Positions 45,211-52,621 of a DNA stretch of 64,000 nt are shown one piece after another (position 1 is the first letter of the stretch; every line of letters starts with the position of its first letter). Made by a program: the position numbers and the translations under genes. The DNA is taken from NCBI GenBank assembly GCA_902783835.1, contig CACZSN010000006.1:1-64000 (forward strand). The letters are read 5' to 3'. The notes under the pieces were generated by a model, which worked only from the letters and a program-made list of their open reading frames with translations, did not search any database and was not told where the DNA came from. Origin of the DNA: an uncultured bacterium. Its GTDB lineage: Bacteria; Cyanobacteriota; Vampirovibrionia; Gastranaerophilales; Gastranaerophilaceae.

Positions 45211-45379
45211 CGATTTTTTGAAGTTATTAGAAGACCCTGAGTTCAGAAATTCTCCGTTAGGTGAACTCCAAGCTACCTTGCAGGAGGCTTTTAAGCAGTA
45301 TGAATGGCGAATAAGAAGTGAACGCATAAAAGCGGGTATTAGAGAAGCAAAATTAAGAAAGGCAGGTAAGGCGAAGTAA
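45200..45379 (+). CDS. Small basic protein resembling a serine-recombinase helix
   Basis: This 59-residue protein ends in YEWRIRSERIKAGIREAKLR, which resembles the alphaE helix segment of serine recombinases, including its neighbour's KSERVTAGMKQAFLTG. The rest is acidic-helical. AAAGGA precedes ATG 45200. It lies 28 bp before the recombinase; a role as recombination directionality factor or interaction partner is a guess. Confidence 0.65.
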   Translation: MKNDDFLKLLEDPEFRNSPLGELQATLQEAFKQYEWRIRSERIKAGIREAKLRKAGKAK

Positions 45380-45407
45380 TCCCGCCTCCTAATGAAAGGA
45401 AAAATTT

Positions 45408-46901
45408 ATGAGTAATGCAATTATTTATACAAGGGTTTCAACGAAAGAACAAGCAGAGGGTGGATATAGCTTGTCAAATCAAGACAAAGAATGTAAAAAA
45501 TTTGCTATAGATAATAAGTTTTCAATACTTAAAGTTTATGAAGAAAGAGGTGAAAGTGCAAAAACAACAGCTAGAACAGAATTACAACATTTAATGCGTT
45601 ACTGCACTCAAAATAAAAAAGAAATTGATGCACTTATTATATGGAAATTTGATAGATTAGCAAGAAACATGAAAGATTTTTATTTTTTAAATAACTATTT
45701 TAACAGTTTAAATATAAAGGTTCTTTCCGCAACAGAAGTGAATGGTGAGTCAGCAACTGAAAAATTAACTAGAAACATGTTAGGAGCCTTTGCTCAATTT
45801 GAAAATGACCAAAAATCAGAAAGAGTTACGGCTGGCATGAAACAAGCCTTTTTAACAGGTCATTGGTTGTGGAGAGCGCCAATCGGTTATATTACGAAAA
45901 ACGGTAATATTGAACCAGACCCCAAAACTGCGCATCACGTTAAAAAGATTTTCAAATTATTTTCTACAGGAATGTATGAGCAGACACAGCTTATTAAAAT
46001 TATTGAGGCTGATGGGATAAAAATTAACACTAACAGAATGTGCAGACTATTGAGAAACCCACTTTATATGGGGTATATGCATAAAAATAAGTGGTCGGAA
46101 GAACCCATTAGAGGAATTTTCGAACCACTTATTTCTGAGGCAGAATTTAAAAAAGTACAGGATATATTGAATGGCAAAAAGCCTGTTATTACCGCTTACA
46201 AGAGGAATAATCCCGAATTTCCATTAAGACAGTTCATTACCTGTCCTAATTGCAACCAACCGCTAACAGGAAGTAAATCAAAAGGAAGAAAAGAAAGATA
46301 TGCTTATTATCACTGTCATCATAAGGATTGTTGTATTAATTTCAGAATAAGAAAAGAAAAATTAGAAAAAATATTTGTAGATTACTTGAAGTTTATAAAA
46401 CCTGAACGTGATTTACTTAATTTATTTGAAGCAACGGTAAAAGATGTTTATAACGAAAAGTTATCAGTAAGGTTAAACAGCCAAAAACAGGTGCAAGATA
46501 AGTTAATTGAGCTTAAAAATAGAAAAAGTAAGTTAATTGATTTCAGATTGGATGGAACAATAAGTGAAGAGGATTATAAGTTTAAAACAAAGCAACTTGC
46601 AGAGGAAATACAAGAGCAAGAGTTCCGTTTACGTGAAGCTGACGCCGTAAGTGATGATTTAACAAAATGTCTTAAATACGCATGCAGGGCAATTTGTAAT
46701 ATTGATACAATATGGGAAAATGGGGATTTAGATTTAAAACAAAGATTGCAGAAATTAATTTTTCCTAAAGGTTTGATGTACTATTCAAACGATTTTCGAA
46801 CCGCTGAAATCTCAAGCCTATTCATTAAAAAAGACGCCTCATTGGCGTCTTATAATAATATGGTACCCCCAAGCGAATTCGAATCGCTGCCGCCTCCGTG
46901 A
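45408..46901 (+). CDS. Large serine recombinase (integrase of the element)
   Basis: This 497-codon recombinase has the resolvase domain (IIYTRVSTKEQAEGGYSLSN with catalytic Ser9 in the RVST motif, then LIIWKFDRLARN), the SERVTAGMKQAF helix, a recombinase domain (APIGYITKNG, NPLYMGYMHKN), a zinc ribbon (CPNC ... CHHKDC), and a coiled coil (about 350-415). The last 13 codons, from 46860, lie in the repeat and the antisense of tRNA-Glu, so the natural C-terminus in the excised form should differ. AAGGA precedes ATG. Confidence 0.93.
   Translation: MSNAIIYTRVSTKEQAEGGYSLSNQDKECKKFAIDNKFSILKVYEERGESAKTTARTELQHLMRYCTQNKKEIDALIIWKFDRLARNMKDFYFLNNYFNSLNIKVLSATEVNGESATEKLTRNMLGAFAQFENDQKSERVTAGMKQAFLTGHWLWRAPIGYITKNGNIEPDPKTAHHVKKIFKLFSTGMYEQTQLIKIIEADGIKINTNRMCRLLRNPLYMGYMHKNKWSEEPIRGIFEPLISEAEFKKVQDILNGKKPVITAYKRNNPEFPLRQFITCPNCNQPLTGSKSKGRKERYAYYHCHHKDCCINFRIRKEKLEKIFVDYLKFIKPERDLLNLFEATVKDVYNEKLSVRLNSQKQVQDKLIELKNRKSKLIDFRLDGTISEEDYKFKTKQLAEEIQEQEFRLREADAVSDDLTKCLKYACRAICNIDTIWENGDLDLKQRLQKLIFPKGLMYYSNDFRTAEISSLFIKKDASLASYNNMVPPSEFESLPPP
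46827..46851 (-). terminator. Element-borne terminator for tRNA-Glu
   Basis: On the minus strand AAGACGCC and GGCGTCTT with a 5-nt loop and T run. It lies about 10 bp beyond the tRNA 3' end but inside the recombinase coding sequence, replacing the terminator displaced to 37287. Confidence 0.85.
46860..46869 (+). repeat. Right attachment repeat (attR core)
   Basis: ATGGTACCCC, identical to 37315-37324. It covers the CCA end and the last acceptor-stem bases of tRNA-Glu. Confidence 0.7.
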
Positions 46902-46936
46902 AAGGGAGGTGTCCTAGGCCACTAGACGATGGGGGC
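46861..46936 (-). tRNA. tRNA-Glu (anticodon UUC)
   Basis: 76 nt including an encoded CCA. Acceptor GCCCCCA pairs with TGGGGGT (one G-U at the end). The anticodon stem CCTCC/GGAGG encloses loop CTTTCAC with TTC, and the T arm has the GATTCGAATTC loop region. It closely resembles cyanobacterial and plastid tRNA-Glu. It is the attachment site of the element, which lies at its 3' side and restores its end. Confidence 0.97.
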
Positions 46937-46954
46937 ATAAGACTTTGTGATATT

Positions 46955-46983
46955 AATATACGAAAAACATAATTTATTGTCAA
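46955..46983 (-). promoter_or_regulatory. Promoter of tRNA-Glu
   Basis: On the minus strand consensus TTGACA (46983-46978), a 17-nt spacer and TATATT (46960-46955), about 19 bp before the tRNA 5' end. Confidence 0.85.
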
Positions 46984-47102
46984 CAAATTTCTTTAATTTT
47001 TTCTGAAATTTTTTAAAAAATTTTATTACTCTCCATTCCTATTGACCTTGGCAAGGGTTTTTTCTCCACTTTCGGCTATTCTGTTTTTGTAAGGAAATTA
47101 AT

Positions 47103-47702
47103 ATGTTTAATATAAAAAATTACAAAAAATCAGATATAAGAGAACTTATAATTCTTACGCAAAACAATGATTACAAGGCTCTCGAAGAACTTGTAAAAAG
47201 ATTGCAGGACAAAATTTATCTGACTTTTTATTATCTTTGCCCGGACTGTGATGACCTTTCCGATTTAACACAAGAAGCACTTATGAGAATGTGTAAGGGG
47301 ATTTTTAAACTTAAAAATCCTAAACATTTCAAAAGTTGGCTCAACAGAATCGTCTCAAATCTTTTTTACGACAAATTACGAAAACAAAAAAAATCACCGG
47401 CATGCATTTCGACAGACGAAAAAAGTGAGGAAAATTCCTGCGATATTTTACAAATCTCTGATCCTTGTCCCTGTCCCGATGAAAAAACTTTAAATGATGA
47501 AGTTGCTCAAATTATAAAAGACAATATCTCAAAATTGCCCGAACACTTTAGGCTTGTAACGGTTTTGAGGGAAATCGGAGGTTTGAGCTACAACGAAATC
47601 GCAAAAGCAACCGGTATTGAAGTCGGCACGGTCAAATCACGTATTAACAGGGCAAGAAACAAGCTTAAACTTTGCCTTGCACCATATTTTACCAACAATT
47701 AA
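47103..47702 (+). CDS. ECF-type RNA polymerase sigma factor
   Basis: The 199-residue protein has sigma region 2 (LYYL-like FYYLCPDCDDLSDLTQEAL, then HFKSWLNRIVSNLFYDKLRK) and region 4 (LPEHFRLVTVLREIGGLSYN and EIAKATGIEVGTVKSRINRA). The linker is short and Cys-rich (CPCPDE). It is followed 9 bp later by a zinc-type anti-sigma gene, so it probably answers an envelope or redox signal. No matching autoregulatory promoter was recognised. Confidence 0.93.
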   Translation: MFNIKNYKKSDIRELIILTQNNDYKALEELVKRLQDKIYLTFYYLCPDCDDLSDLTQEALMRMCKGIFKLKNPKHFKSWLNRIVSNLFYDKLRKQKKSPACISTDEKSEENSCDILQISDPCPCPDEKTLNDEVAQIIKDNISKLPEHFRLVTVLREIGGLSYNEIAKATGIEVGTVKSRINRARNKLKLCLAPYFTNN

Positions 47703-47711
47703 GGAGAAACA

Positions 47712-48278
47712 ATGAACACTTTAACCTGCGAACGAGTAATGATTCTTTTGCCCCTATATATAGAAGAAAAAACATCAGAAATGGAAAATTTTGAGATTGA
47801 AAAACACCTCACAGAATGTCCCGAATGCATGGAAAAATATACTTCTTTACAAGCTATTGCCTTAAAAATAAAATCTGCCTTTGATAGTGTCGAAAATCAA
47901 CATTTTGAAAAAGAAAAAAGTTATTTTAACGAAAATCTCTGTGCATACCTTGATAATGAACTCTCCGACGAAGACTATCTCACAATGACAAAAATCCTCA
48001 TAGACAACGATGATGCAAAAAAAGAAGCGGAAGAAATGAGTGATTTTGACAAAAAATTGCAAAAATCATTGAACGAAAATAATCAGGTTTTACAAGATTT
48101 CAGCAGCGATATAATCAAAAAAGTTAAAAAAAATGCACCCGATTATACTTACAAACTATACGTCAAAGCAATAATAATGACCGTCGTTTTCATTACTTTA
48201 ACGTTATTAATCGGCTATTTTTCATCACAAAACTACTTCGATGATTTCAGAAATTTTGCCAATCTGTCACTCTTTTAA
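47712..48278 (+). CDS. Zinc-finger anti-sigma factor
   Basis: This 188-residue protein has a zf-HC2-type site (Cys6, then HLTECPEC with His-x3-Cys-x2-Cys) in its cytoplasmic N-terminus and one membrane span near residues 148-170, followed by a short outer tail. It should hold the upstream ECF sigma at the membrane until a signal is received. AAGGAG precedes ATG. Confidence 0.85.
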   Translation: MNTLTCERVMILLPLYIEEKTSEMENFEIEKHLTECPECMEKYTSLQAIALKIKSAFDSVENQHFEKEKSYFNENLCAYLDNELSDEDYLTMTKILIDNDDAKKEAEEMSDFDKKLQKSLNENNQVLQDFSSDIIKKVKKNAPDYTYKLYVKAIIMTVVFITLTLLIGYFSSQNYFDDFRNFANLSLF

Positions 48279-48288
48279 CACAAAATCG

Positions 48289-49125
48289 TCACTCATCAGT
48301 GTCACAGATTGAAAAAAATTCTTTTAAACAAGGATAATACCCGCTCTCCGCAAGCTCCGAAAATCGCTCGGTAGCCTTCGGTGCAAGTAATTTTGCTCCG
48401 TCTTTATCAGAACAGTAAAATTGAAAAAACCTTGCAAATAATTCAGTCGGTTGCTTCAAATATCTGTTTATACGGGCATTTCGGGCATTAAGCCTATTCC
48501 TGTGACGTTCGTACGACTTCATACGAATATATGCAACAAATGCTTCAGGCATTTTCGGAAAATCATCCTCAACGGTTTTGACACTAATAGTGGTATCCAT
48601 TGTGAACCAACCGCCACGGATAATTACTCTGTCATATTTCAACAAATATTTTGCACTCGAAAATCTAATGTACCTATCAAATTCTTTAAATTTTTCCCCG
48701 GCTTGAAATTTAGGATAATATTTTTTGATTATTTCCCGCTCAATCTTTATTTTTTCATTTAAATTTTCTTTCAAAGCCTTTATACGGCGAGTCGTTTCAC
48801 CGTTAAACACTATTAGTGTTATTTGAAACAACTCATTTTCTAACTCATCAACAAAACATTTATTATCGGAATTAAATAGTTTTTCTAAAGTGCCATGAGT
48901 TCTTGCCATATCCGGTTCTAACTTAAAATGGATATAATGGGCAAACTCATGTAATAAAACATCTTTTGCTTTTTCTTCCGAGAGATTTTTGGACACATCA
49001 ATACGACTGCCCGTACAGAAACCGGCATTTCCACGGGCTTTCGTATCGAAATGAACGTCGATTCCGAGATTTCTCAAAAAATCGACAAATTTTTTCTTAT
49101 CTACACGGTTTCTGATTTCAGCCAT
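48289..49125 (-). CDS. Putative zinc metallopeptidase (HExxH)
   Basis: The 278-residue protein has the zinc motif HEFAH in LLHEFAHYIHF (about residue 59), preceded by a short beta-rich region with GFCTGSRIDVSKNLSEEKAK. This looks like an ImmA/IrrE-like or minigluzincin-type peptidase. The C-terminal 200 residues are helical and basic and unlike a known domain. No signal peptide. It overlaps cutA by 25 bp, so they form one transcript. The substrate is unknown. Confidence 0.7.
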   Translation of the reverse strand: MAEIRNRVDKKKFVDFLRNLGIDVHFDTKARGNAGFCTGSRIDVSKNLSEEKAKDVLLHEFAHYIHFKLEPDMARTHGTLEKLFNSDNKCFVDELENELFQITLIVFNGETTRRIKALKENLNEKIKIEREIIKKYYPKFQAGEKFKEFDRYIRFSSAKYLLKYDRVIIRGGWFTMDTTISVKTVEDDFPKMPEAFVAYIRMKSYERHRNRLNARNARINRYLKQPTELFARFFQFYCSDKDGAKLLAPKATERFSELAESGYYPCLKEFFSICDTDE

Positions 49126-49415
49126 TTAAGATAGTCTTTATTTCCTTTAATAATAGGTGTTGCAACGATTTCAGGAAGTGCATATTCATGTCTTTCCGTA
49201 ATTGCTTTTTCAACCTTTTTGAACAAACTTTCTTTTGTTTTAATAATCATCAAAAATTCTTGTCCTTCAACGACTTTGCCTTCCCATTTGTATACGGAAA
49301 CAACATTGGGGACAATATTTACACAAGCTGCAAGTTTACTTTCGATTAAGTATTCAGAAATTTCCATAGCGTTAATTTTTGTTGAAGTTGTGCAATTTAC
49401 GATACAATATCCCAT
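49101..49415 (-). CDS. cutA: Divalent-cation tolerance protein CutA
   Basis: This 104-residue protein matches CutA1, a trimeric PII-like protein linked to copper tolerance: VNCTTSTKINAMEISEYLIE, ACVNIVPNVVSVYKWEGKVV, EFLMIIKTKESLF and HEYALPEIVATPI. AAGGAGG precedes ATG 49415. It overlaps the metallopeptidase gene downstream. Confidence 0.94.
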   Translation of the reverse strand: MGYCIVNCTTSTKINAMEISEYLIESKLAACVNIVPNVVSVYKWEGKVVEGQEFLMIIKTKESLFKKVEKAITERHEYALPEIVATPIIKGNKDYLKWLKSETV

Positions 49416-49620
49416 TTTTCCTCCTTAAATTTCATAGAACATCATCTGTATTTTGAACCGATTTAATAAAATAATTATAAACCGAATAAGCATTTATGTC
49501 AGTCTGTTTCTTTTAATTTTAAGCATTTATTTAATGTTACGAGACAAAGGCTCACTGTCGGATTTTTTCGCTTCGCTGAATTTATACAATGTAAATGTGG
49601 TAAAAACGTGGAGTGTTGTA

Positions 49621-50289
49621 ATGAAAAAACTTTTATCAACAATCATTTTATCCTTTATATTAGGAGTCGGCAGTGCTTATGCGGTAAATTATTCTCAAGA
49701 TGAAGCAATTAACGTTACTGTCTATGAAAAAATCAATCCTTCCATTGTATTTATAGAAGCAATTTCAGGAGATGAAGTCTCAACCGGAACCGGCATCGTT
49801 GTAGGTTCTCACGGTGAAATCTTAACAAGTGCCCACGTCATTGACAAAGATTCTTCAATCGAAGTCAGAACTTATAAAGGTGAAGTCTATAAGGGCGAAG
49901 TTCTCTATAAACCCGAAAAAGGACACAATGACTTAATGCTCATAAAAATCAAACCGAAAGGAAATCTTCCGGCTATAAAATTAGGCGATTCTTCAATATT
50001 AAAAGTCGGACAAAAAGTCCTCGCCGTCGGCAATCCGTTCGGTTTTAGCGGAACTTTAACGACGGGAATAATTTCCAGAATTGATTACGAAAAAAATAAA
50101 ATCCAAACAGATGCTGCCATTAACCCCGGAAGCTCCGGCGGTCCGATAGTCAATGCTTCAGGCGAAGTCATCGGGATTAGTCAATCTATCTATAACCCCG
50201 ATAACAATCGCTCAAATATTGGCATAGGCTTTGCAATACCTGTAAACGATGTAAAAAAATTGTTAATCGCTTACGGAAAAATTAAATAA
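49621..50289 (+). CDS. HtrA/DegP-like periplasmic serine protease without PDZ
   Basis: The 222-residue protein has a signal peptide (MKKLLSTIILSFILGVGSAY) and a trypsin-like domain with the triad His72 (TSAHVI), Asp104 (HNDLMLI) and Ser172 (NPGSSGGPIV). AVGNPFGFSGTLTTGIIS is the HtrA loop. No PDZ domain follows, so it is shorter than DegP/DegQ. ATG 49621 with GGAG upstream is chosen. An in-frame extension from 49453 would add a membrane-like segment and make it a membrane-anchored form, which I cannot exclude. Confidence 0.88.
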   Translation: MKKLLSTIILSFILGVGSAYAVNYSQDEAINVTVYEKINPSIVFIEAISGDEVSTGTGIVVGSHGEILTSAHVIDKDSSIEVRTYKGEVYKGEVLYKPEKGHNDLMLIKIKPKGNLPAIKLGDSSILKVGQKVLAVGNPFGFSGTLTTGIISRIDYEKNKIQTDAAINPGSSGGPIVNASGEVIGISQSIYNPDNNRSNIGIGFAIPVNDVKKLLIAYGKIK

Positions 50290-50290
50290 C

Positions 50291-50515
50291 CTATGATTTT
50301 CTCATTTGTTGTGTTTGCTTCATCTTGATGTCTAAAGCAGCATTGTGTCCCATCATATAGAATGAGCACATTTTGAAATTCTTAACATACAATGCACAAG
50401 CATCTTGTACGCACAAAACCGCACTCGGCTGTCCAACCGTCATAATCGGACATACCGGTATTCCGCCTGTTCTGTCTTTTCTCTTTTCTGCATATCTTCC
50501 GGTATTATTTAGCAT
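50291..50515 (-). CDS. Small Cys-rich protein downstream of the NfnA-like gene
   Basis: A 74-residue protein with five Cys (VCPIM, LCVQDACALY, MCSFYMM), enough for a small metal or iron-sulfur site. AAGG precedes ATG 50515, and it starts 9 bp after the flavoprotein gene, so they form one operon. I do not recognise the family; it could be a partner in electron transfer. Confidence 0.6.
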   Translation of the reverse strand: MLNNTGRYAEKRKDRTGGIPVCPIMTVGQPSAVLCVQDACALYVKNFKMCSFYMMGHNAALDIKMKQTQQMRKS

Positions 50516-50524
50516 GTCAACCTT

Positions 50525-51355
50525 CTATTTCTTTAATAAATTACAATTTTCATGTCTTCTGCGTTCTTCGGCTTTGTATATTTTTGTTCTGTTAATAACT
50601 TCATCAAAATCAATTTCATGAGCATCAAAATCAGGTCCGTCTACACAAGCGAACTTAACTTTTCCACCGACCGTCAATCTGCAAGCACCGCACATGCCCG
50701 TTCCGTCAACCATAATCGGGTTCATGCTTGCTTCGGTTTTAATTCCCGTATCTCTTGTCAAATCAGCAACAGCCTTCATCATCGGCATAGGACCTACTGC
50801 AATAACATAGTCAATTTTTTCTTTTTCCATAAGTTCTTTAAGAACCTGCGTACCAAAACCTTTGATTCCCAAAGAACCGTCATCCGTTGTGATGAATAAT
50901 TCCGTTGATGCTTTTTTCATTTTATCTTGCCAGAAAATCAAATCTTTTGTTCTTGCACCGGAAATCATATAGACTTTGTTTCCTGCATCTTTGAAAGCTT
51001 TCGCAATCAAATAGCACGGTGCAGCACCGTAACCGCCGGCTATACAAACGACTGTTCCGTATTTTTCGACATGTGTCGGTTGTCCCAAAGGTCCGGTTAC
51101 ATCCAAAATTTCTTCACCGACTTCGATTTGAGCCAATTTTTCGGTTGAATATCCTACTGCCATAAATACAATTGTCAATTCACCTTTTTCTTTATCGACA
51201 TCAGCAATTGTCAACGGGAATCTTTCGCCGTTTTCTTCAACACGAAGAATTACAAACTGTCCCGCTTTTGCGTTTCTTGTAACAAAAGGTGCTTCGATAG
51301 TATATTCAAACTGACCTTTACATAATTCTTTTTTTGATAATAATTTATAGCCCAC
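50525..51355 (-). CDS. NfnA/SudB-like FAD/NAD-binding iron-sulfur subunit
   Basis: This 276-residue protein resembles the ferredoxin reductase-like subunit of NADH-dependent ferredoxin:NADP oxidoreductase and sulfide dehydrogenase (related to PyrK). It has an FAD domain (RFPLTIADVD), an NAD domain (VVCIAGGYGAAPCYLIAKAF), and the [2Fe-2S] signature VDGTGMCGACRLTVGGKVKF followed by ACVDGPDFD. These usually pair with a GltA/NfnB-like subunit, absent here. PyrK is less likely because the VDGTGMCGAC ending is typical of SudB/NfnA. Confidence 0.85.
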   Translation of the reverse strand: MGYKLLSKKELCKGQFEYTIEAPFVTRNAKAGQFVILRVEENGERFPLTIADVDKEKGELTIVFMAVGYSTEKLAQIEVGEEILDVTGPLGQPTHVEKYGTVVCIAGGYGAAPCYLIAKAFKDAGNKVYMISGARTKDLIFWQDKMKKASTELFITTDDGSLGIKGFGTQVLKELMEKEKIDYVIAVGPMPMMKAVADLTRDTGIKTEASMNPIMVDGTGMCGACRLTVGGKVKFACVDGPDFDAHEIDFDEVINRTKIYKAEERRRHENCNLLKK

Positions 51356-51494
51356 TGTTAGTTGCTCCTTAGTTTCTTACCTTTGATTATAGCAAAAGAA
51401 AAAGCCTTTACAAGATTATTATACTACAAAATATTTTCTTGAAAAATTTTCGGGGCAAAACGAAAAGATATATTTAATATTTAGTAAAATAAAT

Positions 51495-52277
51495 CTAAAA
51501 TATATTTGCGTAGCTCAAGAAATAATCATTAATGACACCGAACAATTTCGGTAGCAAAACCGCAAGCAAAAACGCACCCATTACAGGCTTAAACAGGAAG
51601 CTTAATTGGAAAACGTTAATTTGCGGAGCAGTTTTTGAAATGATACCCAAGATGATATCCTGTCCCAAAGTTGCGAGCAAAACGGGAGAAGCAAACTGCA
51701 AGCCGATATACAGAATATTAGATGTAATTTTAATCAAATATTCTTTATTAATAACCTGTTCAATGGGCAACGCTTGAGCGTATAACGGGCAAATGTCGAA
51801 ACTTCTTATAAAAGCATTCAACATCCAATAGACACCGCCCATATTGATAAAAATAATCAATCCGAGCAACCCCAAAAATTTACCCATAATTGAAACTTGT
51901 GTTGATGATGTCGGATCGAGAACCATAGCGGAAGACATACCCATTTGCGTATTAATCATATCACCGCCGGCATCGACAACCGCTACAATACAGTAACCGA
52001 TATAACCTATAATTGCACCGAAAACGTAATTAATAGCCATATAATAGATAATTGAAGCATTGGCAGGGGGCATTTCGGGTTTGATTATCGACATCAAAAA
52101 TACCGTAAGCAAAACCGCAAACCCCATTCTGATTGTATTTGGAATTTCGCTTCTGTTTAACAAAGGGGCAAATCTCATCATGCCAGCAACACGCATAAAG
52201 ATTAAAAATCCGCCGCCCAAAGCATTATTTATGACAGGCAAATAAGTTGCCATTCCATCGACAAATTGTTCAATCAC
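51495..52277 (-). CDS. fliR: Flagellar export component FliR
   Basis: FliR/SctT (260 residues) has about six membrane spans: FLIFMRVAGMMRFAPLLNRS near the start, then EIPNTIRMGFAVLLTVFL, and the conserved ending QINVFQLSFLFKPVMGAFLL. It sits in the export gate of flagellar or injectisome type III secretion. It starts with GTG, overlapping the upstream stop as GTGA. It is the last gene of the export operon. Confidence 0.92.
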   Translation of the reverse strand: MIEQFVDGMATYLPVINNALGGGFLIFMRVAGMMRFAPLLNRSEIPNTIRMGFAVLLTVFLMSIIKPEMPPANASIIYYMAINYVFGAIIGYIGYCIVAVVDAGGDMINTQMGMSSAMVLDPTSSTQVSIMGKFLGLLGLIIFINMGGVYWMLNAFIRSFDICPLYAQALPIEQVINKEYLIKITSNILYIGLQFASPVLLATLGQDIILGIISKTAPQINVFQLSFLFKPVMGAFLLAVLLPKLFGVINDYFLSYANIF

Positions 52278-52618
52278 GGCTTAATCCCCATAGGAAAATC
52301 AAGTTCCAAAAAAGTTGAATTTGTCTTAGCTCCGGAATTCATAATAGAAATGGAATATTCATTTATGCCTTTATCCGTTTCAATTTGAACTTTAGCATCA
52401 CCGATATTTTTCGCGGAAAAAATCAACTGACTTCCATCTCCCATATAAGTCATAACCCTTTGAGCGGAAATGATATCGGGATTATTGCTTTTAACTGATT
52501 TAACGGCATTTTCGGAGAAAAACAAATAATCCGCACCGCGGTTAAATTCATAAACCGTATCAGCAGAAGCGGAAAGTCCGAAAAACAATATAAATAAAGC
52601 AGTTAAGAACTTTTTCAT
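52274..52618 (-). CDS. Exported secretin-N/pilus-assembly-N-like protein
   Basis: The 114-residue protein has a signal peptide (MKKFLTALFILFFGLSASAD) and a domain resembling the N-terminal region of CpaC/type III secretins (SVKSNNPDIISAQRVMTYMG and IFSAKNIGDAKVQIETDKGI). In this position flagellar operons normally have no such protein. It is fused to no pore and may be a periplasmic accessory of the export apparatus. It lies 3 bp after fliQ and overlaps fliR by 4 bp. Confidence 0.65.
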   Translation of the reverse strand: MKKFLTALFILFFGLSASADTVYEFNRGADYLFFSENAVKSVKSNNPDIISAQRVMTYMGDGSQLIFSAKNIGDAKVQIETDKGINEYSISIMNSGAKTNSTFLELDFPMGIKP

Positions 52619-52621
52619 CTA

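Larger units (their letters stand above)
37315..46869 (+). mobile_element. Integrated serine-recombinase element at tRNA-Glu
   Basis: The roughly 9.55-kb element lies between two copies of ATGGTACCCC, one of them the 3' end of an intact tRNA-Glu. It carries one large serine recombinase at the right junction, two regulators, small proteins and a cargo of nuclease- and HEPN-like genes. No relaxase, capsid, terminase or replication gene is seen, so it is an integrative, perhaps mobilisable or satellite-like, island and not a complete phage or ICE. Genes inside use more A/T-ending codons than host neighbours (seen by eye, not counted). Confidence 0.8.

Noticed and set aside
37315-46869. CRISPR array, prophage or conjugative element in the island
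   Set aside because: No regularly spaced repeats, and no capsid, terminase, portal, relaxase or type IV secretion gene was recognised.
49453-49620. N-terminal extension of the HtrA-like protease with a membrane segment
   Set aside because: It would start at a TTG without a good SD, while ATG 49621 has an SD and begins a normal signal peptide. Kept as an alternative only.
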